Source of the DNA: Bacteroidales bacterium
Lineage (GTDB): Bacteria; Bacteroidota; Bacteroidia; Bacteroidales; UBA932
DNA length: 35,688 nt
Reading direction: 5' to 3'
Assembly (NCBI GenBank): GCA_017555965.1
Contig: JAFZFH010000162.1
Location: 1-35,688, forward strand
Part shown: positions 33,098-35,688 of the stretch, one piece after another
Position numbering within the stretch: the stretch's first letter is position 1
Layout: each line of letters starts with the position of its first letter
Notes under the pieces: generated by a model
The model's database searches: none
What the model saw: only the letters and a program-made list of their open reading frames with translations
What the model was told of the DNA's origin: nothing
Made by a program: the position numbers and the translations under genes

Positions 33098-33616
33098 ATG
33101 AATATGCTACAGGATTTCAGATTGAAGGTCTTTCTTAAGGTCGCTTCGGAAAAAAGTTTTACAAGAGCTGCAGAGGCGCTTGGCGTTACTCAGCCGGCAG
33201 TGAGTCAGAATGTCTCCGAACTTGAAAAAAGTCTTGGAGTACGTCTGTTCCATAGACTCCGCGGTGAGGCTGTACTTACTGCTGAAGGAGAGGTGTTTGT
33301 AGCATATGCCAATAAGATTCTTTCGGCAGCATCTGAAACCGAACTTCTGTTCTCACCGCTCGATATGTCTGAGATCAGGTTCTGTGTGTCCGAAGAAATC
33401 TATTCCGATTTCATCCTGCCGTCTCTAGCAGGGTTCATCTACATTCATCCGGAAATTTCTATAATCCGTTCATCTGCCGATGAATGTGACCTTCGTGTGT
33501 CAGTAAAGCCGTCTGTCATCGGTGTCAAGACATCTCTGGAGCTTGACTATAAACCAACACAGGCCTTCGCTTTCACGAAGACCTGTGCGGTTCTTAAGAA
33601 TATTTTAGGATTCTAA
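33098..33616 (+). CDS. Short LysR-type transcriptional regulator, 172 aa
   Basis: Residues 1-65 are a textbook LysR winged helix-turn-helix: FLKVASEKSFTRAAEALGVT, QPAVSQNVSELEKSLGVRLF and HRL. A linker helix follows (about 65-90, LTAEGEVFVAYANKILSAAS). LysR proteins are normally near 300 aa with two effector-binding subdomains; here the effector part is only about 80 residues, resembling the start of subdomain I (ILPSLAGFIYIHPEISI), and the frame ends at 33616, 9 bp before the nifJ stop on the other strand. There is no room for the missing part, so it is either truncated or a natural short variant. DNA binding should be intact; co-inducer sensing may be lost. An ATG at 33104 is an alternative start. 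Its targets are unknown. Confidence 0.8.
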   Translation: MNMLQDFRLKVFLKVASEKSFTRAAEALGVTQPAVSQNVSELEKSLGVRLFHRLRGEAVLTAEGEVFVAYANKILSAASETELLFSPLDMSEIRFCVSEEIYSDFILPSLAGFIYIHPEISIIRSSADECDLRVSVKPSVIGVKTSLELDYKPTQAFAFTKTCAVLKNILGF

Positions 33617-33625
33617 GCTGTCTGC

Positions 33626-35688
33626 TTATTTCGCAAGTCTCTTGTATGTCTCGAGACGTACCTTAGCGAATTCCTCAGTCTTCTGGAGGAGTTCCTCTGC
33701 TGTGTCAGGATACATCTTGTAGAGTGATGCGAAACGAACCTCGCCCTTGAGGAAGTCCTGGAACTTGCTCCAATCTGGCTCCTTGCTGTCAAGAGTGAAT
33801 GGATTCTTGTCAGTTCCCTCGAGTGCAGGGTTATATCTGTAAAGATGCCAGTAACCGCACTCTACTGCGAGCTTCTCCTCCTTCTGGCTAAGACCCATAC
33901 CGGCCTTGAGACCATGGTTGATACATGGAGCGTAAGCGATCACGAGTGATGGTCCGTCATAAGCCTCAGCCTCCTTGATAGCGTTGAAGTACTGTGCTGG
34001 AGATGCTCCCATTGCAACCTGTGCAACGTAGACATAACCGTAGCTCATAGCCATCATACCGAGGTCCTTCTTACGAACTCTCTTACCTGAAGCTGCGAAC
34101 TTAGCGATAGCACCTGCCGGAGTAGCCTTAGATGACTGTCCGCCTGTGTTAGAGTAAACCTCTGTATCAAGTACGAGGATGTTTACGTTCTCGCCAGAAG
34201 CAAGTACGTGGTCGAGTCCGCCGTATCCGATATCATATGAAGCGCCGTCACCACCGATGATCCACTGGCAACGTGCAGGGATGAATGTCTTGTACTCAAC
34301 GAGTCCCTTGCATACGTCGCAGCTGCAAGTCTCGCAGAGAGGAATGAGCTTGTCAGCAACCTCGCGTGTCACCTTAGCGTCCTCCTTGTTCTCAAGCCAC
34401 TGAGTGAAGAGAGCCTTCATCTCGTCTGTGCAGCATGAGCAAGCAAGACCCTGCTCCATGAGCTTAGCAACTGTCATACGTGCTCTGTCAGAACCGAGCT
34501 TCATACCGAGACCGAACTCGCAGAAGTCCTCGAAGAGTGAGTTAGCCCAAGCCGGACCGTGACCCTCGTTGTTCTTGCAGTATGGTGCTGCAGGGAATGA
34601 TGCACCGTAGATAGATGAACATCCTGTAGCGTTAGCAACCATCATGTGGTCACCGAAGAGCTGAGTGATAGTCTTGATGTATGGAGTCTCACCGCAACCT
34701 GCACAAGCGCCAGAGTACTCGAAGAGTGGCTGTGCGAACTGTGCGTTCTTCACGTTCTGAGTCTTAGGCTGAACGTTGTCCTTGTAGCCTACGTGTGAGT
34801 GGAGGTAATCGAAGTTTGCCTGCTCTGCCTCCTGAGTTCCGAGCGGCTGCATTACGAGAGCCTTCTCCTTTGAAGGGCAGACGTCAGCACAGTTACCGCA
34901 ACCTGTACAGTCGAGAACTGATACGCCGAGAGCGAACTTGTAACCCTTGAATGTAGCCTTACCATCCTGGAGCTTGAGACCTGCAGGAACTGCAGCAGCC
35001 TCCTCGTCAGTAAGAAGGAATGGACGGATTGCAGCGTGAGGACATACGAATGCACAGCTGTTACACTGGATACAGTGCTCTGCCTGCCACTCTGGAACCT
35101 TCACTGCGATACCACGCTTCTCGTATGCTGTTGTACCTGCTGGGATAGTACCGTCAACATAGTCGTTGAATACGCTTACAGGGAGAGTGTCACCTGCCTG
35201 TGCGTTTACTACGTCAGCGATTTCCTTCACGAATGCAGGAGCAAGACGGTCTTTGTTAGGGTTCTCGAACTTAGCTGTGATGTCCTTCCAGTCAGCTGGG
35301 ATCTCTACCTTAGTATACTCACCACCTCTGTCGACTGCAGCGTAGTTCATGTTCACGATGTGCTCACCCTTCTTGCCGTAGCTCTTCACGATAGCCTTCT
35401 TCATGTAACCTACAGCCTCCTCGTAAGGAATGATGCCTGTGATCTTGAAGAATGCTGACTGGAGGATAGTGTTTGTACGTCCGCCGAGTCCGATCTCTGC
35501 AGCGATCTTAGTCGCGTTGATGATGTAAAGAGTGATGTTCTTCTTACCGATGATAGCCTTTACATGGTCAGGAATTCTCTTGAGAGTCTCTTCCTCATCC
35601 CAGAGGCTGTTGAGAAGGAGTGTACCGTTCTCCTTGATACCCTTAAGCACGTCGTACTTGCTGAGGTATGAAGGAACGTGACATGCCA
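33626..35688 (-). CDS. nifJ: Pyruvate:ferredoxin oxidoreductase (partial, C-terminal part)
   Basis: The gene runs off the right edge: the minus-strand frame stays open to 35688 (last visible codons read A-C-H-V-P-S-Y-L-S-K-Y-D), so about 687 codons of a protein usually near 1180 aa are present. From the N-terminal side: the gamma-type domain (GLGGRTNTILQSAFF), a 2[4Fe-4S] segment (CIQCNSCAFVCP and CTGCGNCADVCP), and the TPP-binding beta-type domain with ACAGCGETPY, GCSSIYG, GDGASYDIGYGG and LDTEVYSNTGGQSSKATP. The enzyme converts pyruvate and CoA to acetyl-CoA and CO2, reducing ferredoxin or flavodoxin, and is central to anaerobic metabolism. The 55-aa ferredoxin upstream is a likely partner. 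Codon use is restricted, as in highly expressed genes. Confidence 0.96.
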   Translation of the reverse strand, partial: ACHVPSYLSKYDVLKGIKENGTLLLNSLWDEEETLKRIPDHVKAIIGKKNITLYIINATKIAAEIGLGGRTNTILQSAFFKITGIIPYEEAVGYMKKAIVKSYGKKGEHIVNMNYAAVDRGGEYTKVEIPADWKDITAKFENPNKDRLAPAFVKEIADVVNAQAGDTLPVSVFNDYVDGTIPAGTTAYEKRGIAVKVPEWQAEHCIQCNSCAFVCPHAAIRPFLLTDEEAAAVPAGLKLQDGKATFKGYKFALGVSVLDCTGCGNCADVCPSKEKALVMQPLGTQEAEQANFDYLHSHVGYKDNVQPKTQNVKNAQFAQPLFEYSGACAGCGETPYIKTITQLFGDHMMVANATGCSSIYGASFPAAPYCKNNEGHGPAWANSLFEDFCEFGLGMKLGSDRARMTVAKLMEQGLACSCCTDEMKALFTQWLENKEDAKVTREVADKLIPLCETCSCDVCKGLVEYKTFIPARCQWIIGGDGASYDIGYGGLDHVLASGENVNILVLDTEVYSNTGGQSSKATPAGAIAKFAASGKRVRKKDLGMMAMSYGYVYVAQVAMGASPAQYFNAIKEAEAYDGPSLVIAYAPCINHGLKAGMGLSQKEEKLAVECGYWHLYRYNPALEGTDKNPFTLDSKEPDWSKFQDFLKGEVRFASLYKMYPDTAEELLQKTEEFAKVRLETYKRLAK

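Noticed and set aside
1-35688. Possible tRNA, rRNA or CRISPR arrays
   Set aside because: No cloverleaf with the T-loop GTTCGA-type sequence, no rRNA-like stretch and no regularly spaced repeat array were seen on either strand by eye.

Overview
The window looks like chromosome from a member of the Bacteroidales (Bacteroidota). The evidence is the repeated promoter form TTTG / TAnnTTTG, a short acidic DUF2795-type protein, tandem OmpA-like proteins, PCMD and DUF4493-type surface lipoproteins, and a pyruvate:ferredoxin oxidoreductase, all typical of anaerobic, host-associated Bacteroidales. Genus cannot be fixed from the sequence alone. No rRNA, tRNA or CRISPR array was seen.

Layout. (1) Positions 1-4740 are an A+T-rich island. 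It holds short direct repeats at the left edge (possible IS21-type end), two small unknown genes each followed by a strong hairpin, and a 1001-residue protein that appears to join an archaeo-eukaryotic-type primase domain, an SF2 helicase and a small NUMOD-like C-terminal domain. A 13-bp perfect inverted repeat follows that gene. This resembles the replication module of an integrated or decayed mobile element. (2) Positions 4746-18408 are ordinary chromosome: DUF2795, folE, htpG, two long-chain acyl-CoA synthetase paralogues, a HAD phosphatase, purT, two tandem OmpA-like proteins, a PlsC-type acyltransferase and topoisomerase IV subunit B. The minus-strand run parE - acyltransferase - fadD2 - ompA2 looks like one transcription unit.

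(3) Positions 18466-27520 are the most unusual part: a seven-gene plus-strand operon with a near-ideal promoter, and every product is exported. It encodes a fimbrillin-like lipoprotein (A), three DUF4493-like lipoproteins (B, C, D), two related outer-membrane barrels (E, F) and a second PCMD lipoprotein (G). A-D each carry a T-R or T-K dipeptide 24-29 residues after the lipobox cysteine, close to the spacing at which type V pilin precursors (FimA, Mfa1) are cleaved. D and G end in the same Fn3-like plus PCMD pair. My working idea is a type-V-pilus-like or surface-fibre system with its own barrels. This is inference.

(4) Positions 27522-35688 hold a His-rich metal permease coupled to a DUF1573 protein, a 55-residue 2[4Fe-4S] ferredoxin, an M16 metalloprotease, an unusually short LysR-type regulator, and the C-terminal part of pyruvate:ferredoxin oxidoreductase running off the right edge. 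The ferredoxin could accept electrons from that enzyme.

Many starts were moved downstream of the longest possible reading frame because a promoter, terminator, signal peptide or Shine-Dalgarno sequence decides them; the reasons are given with each gene.
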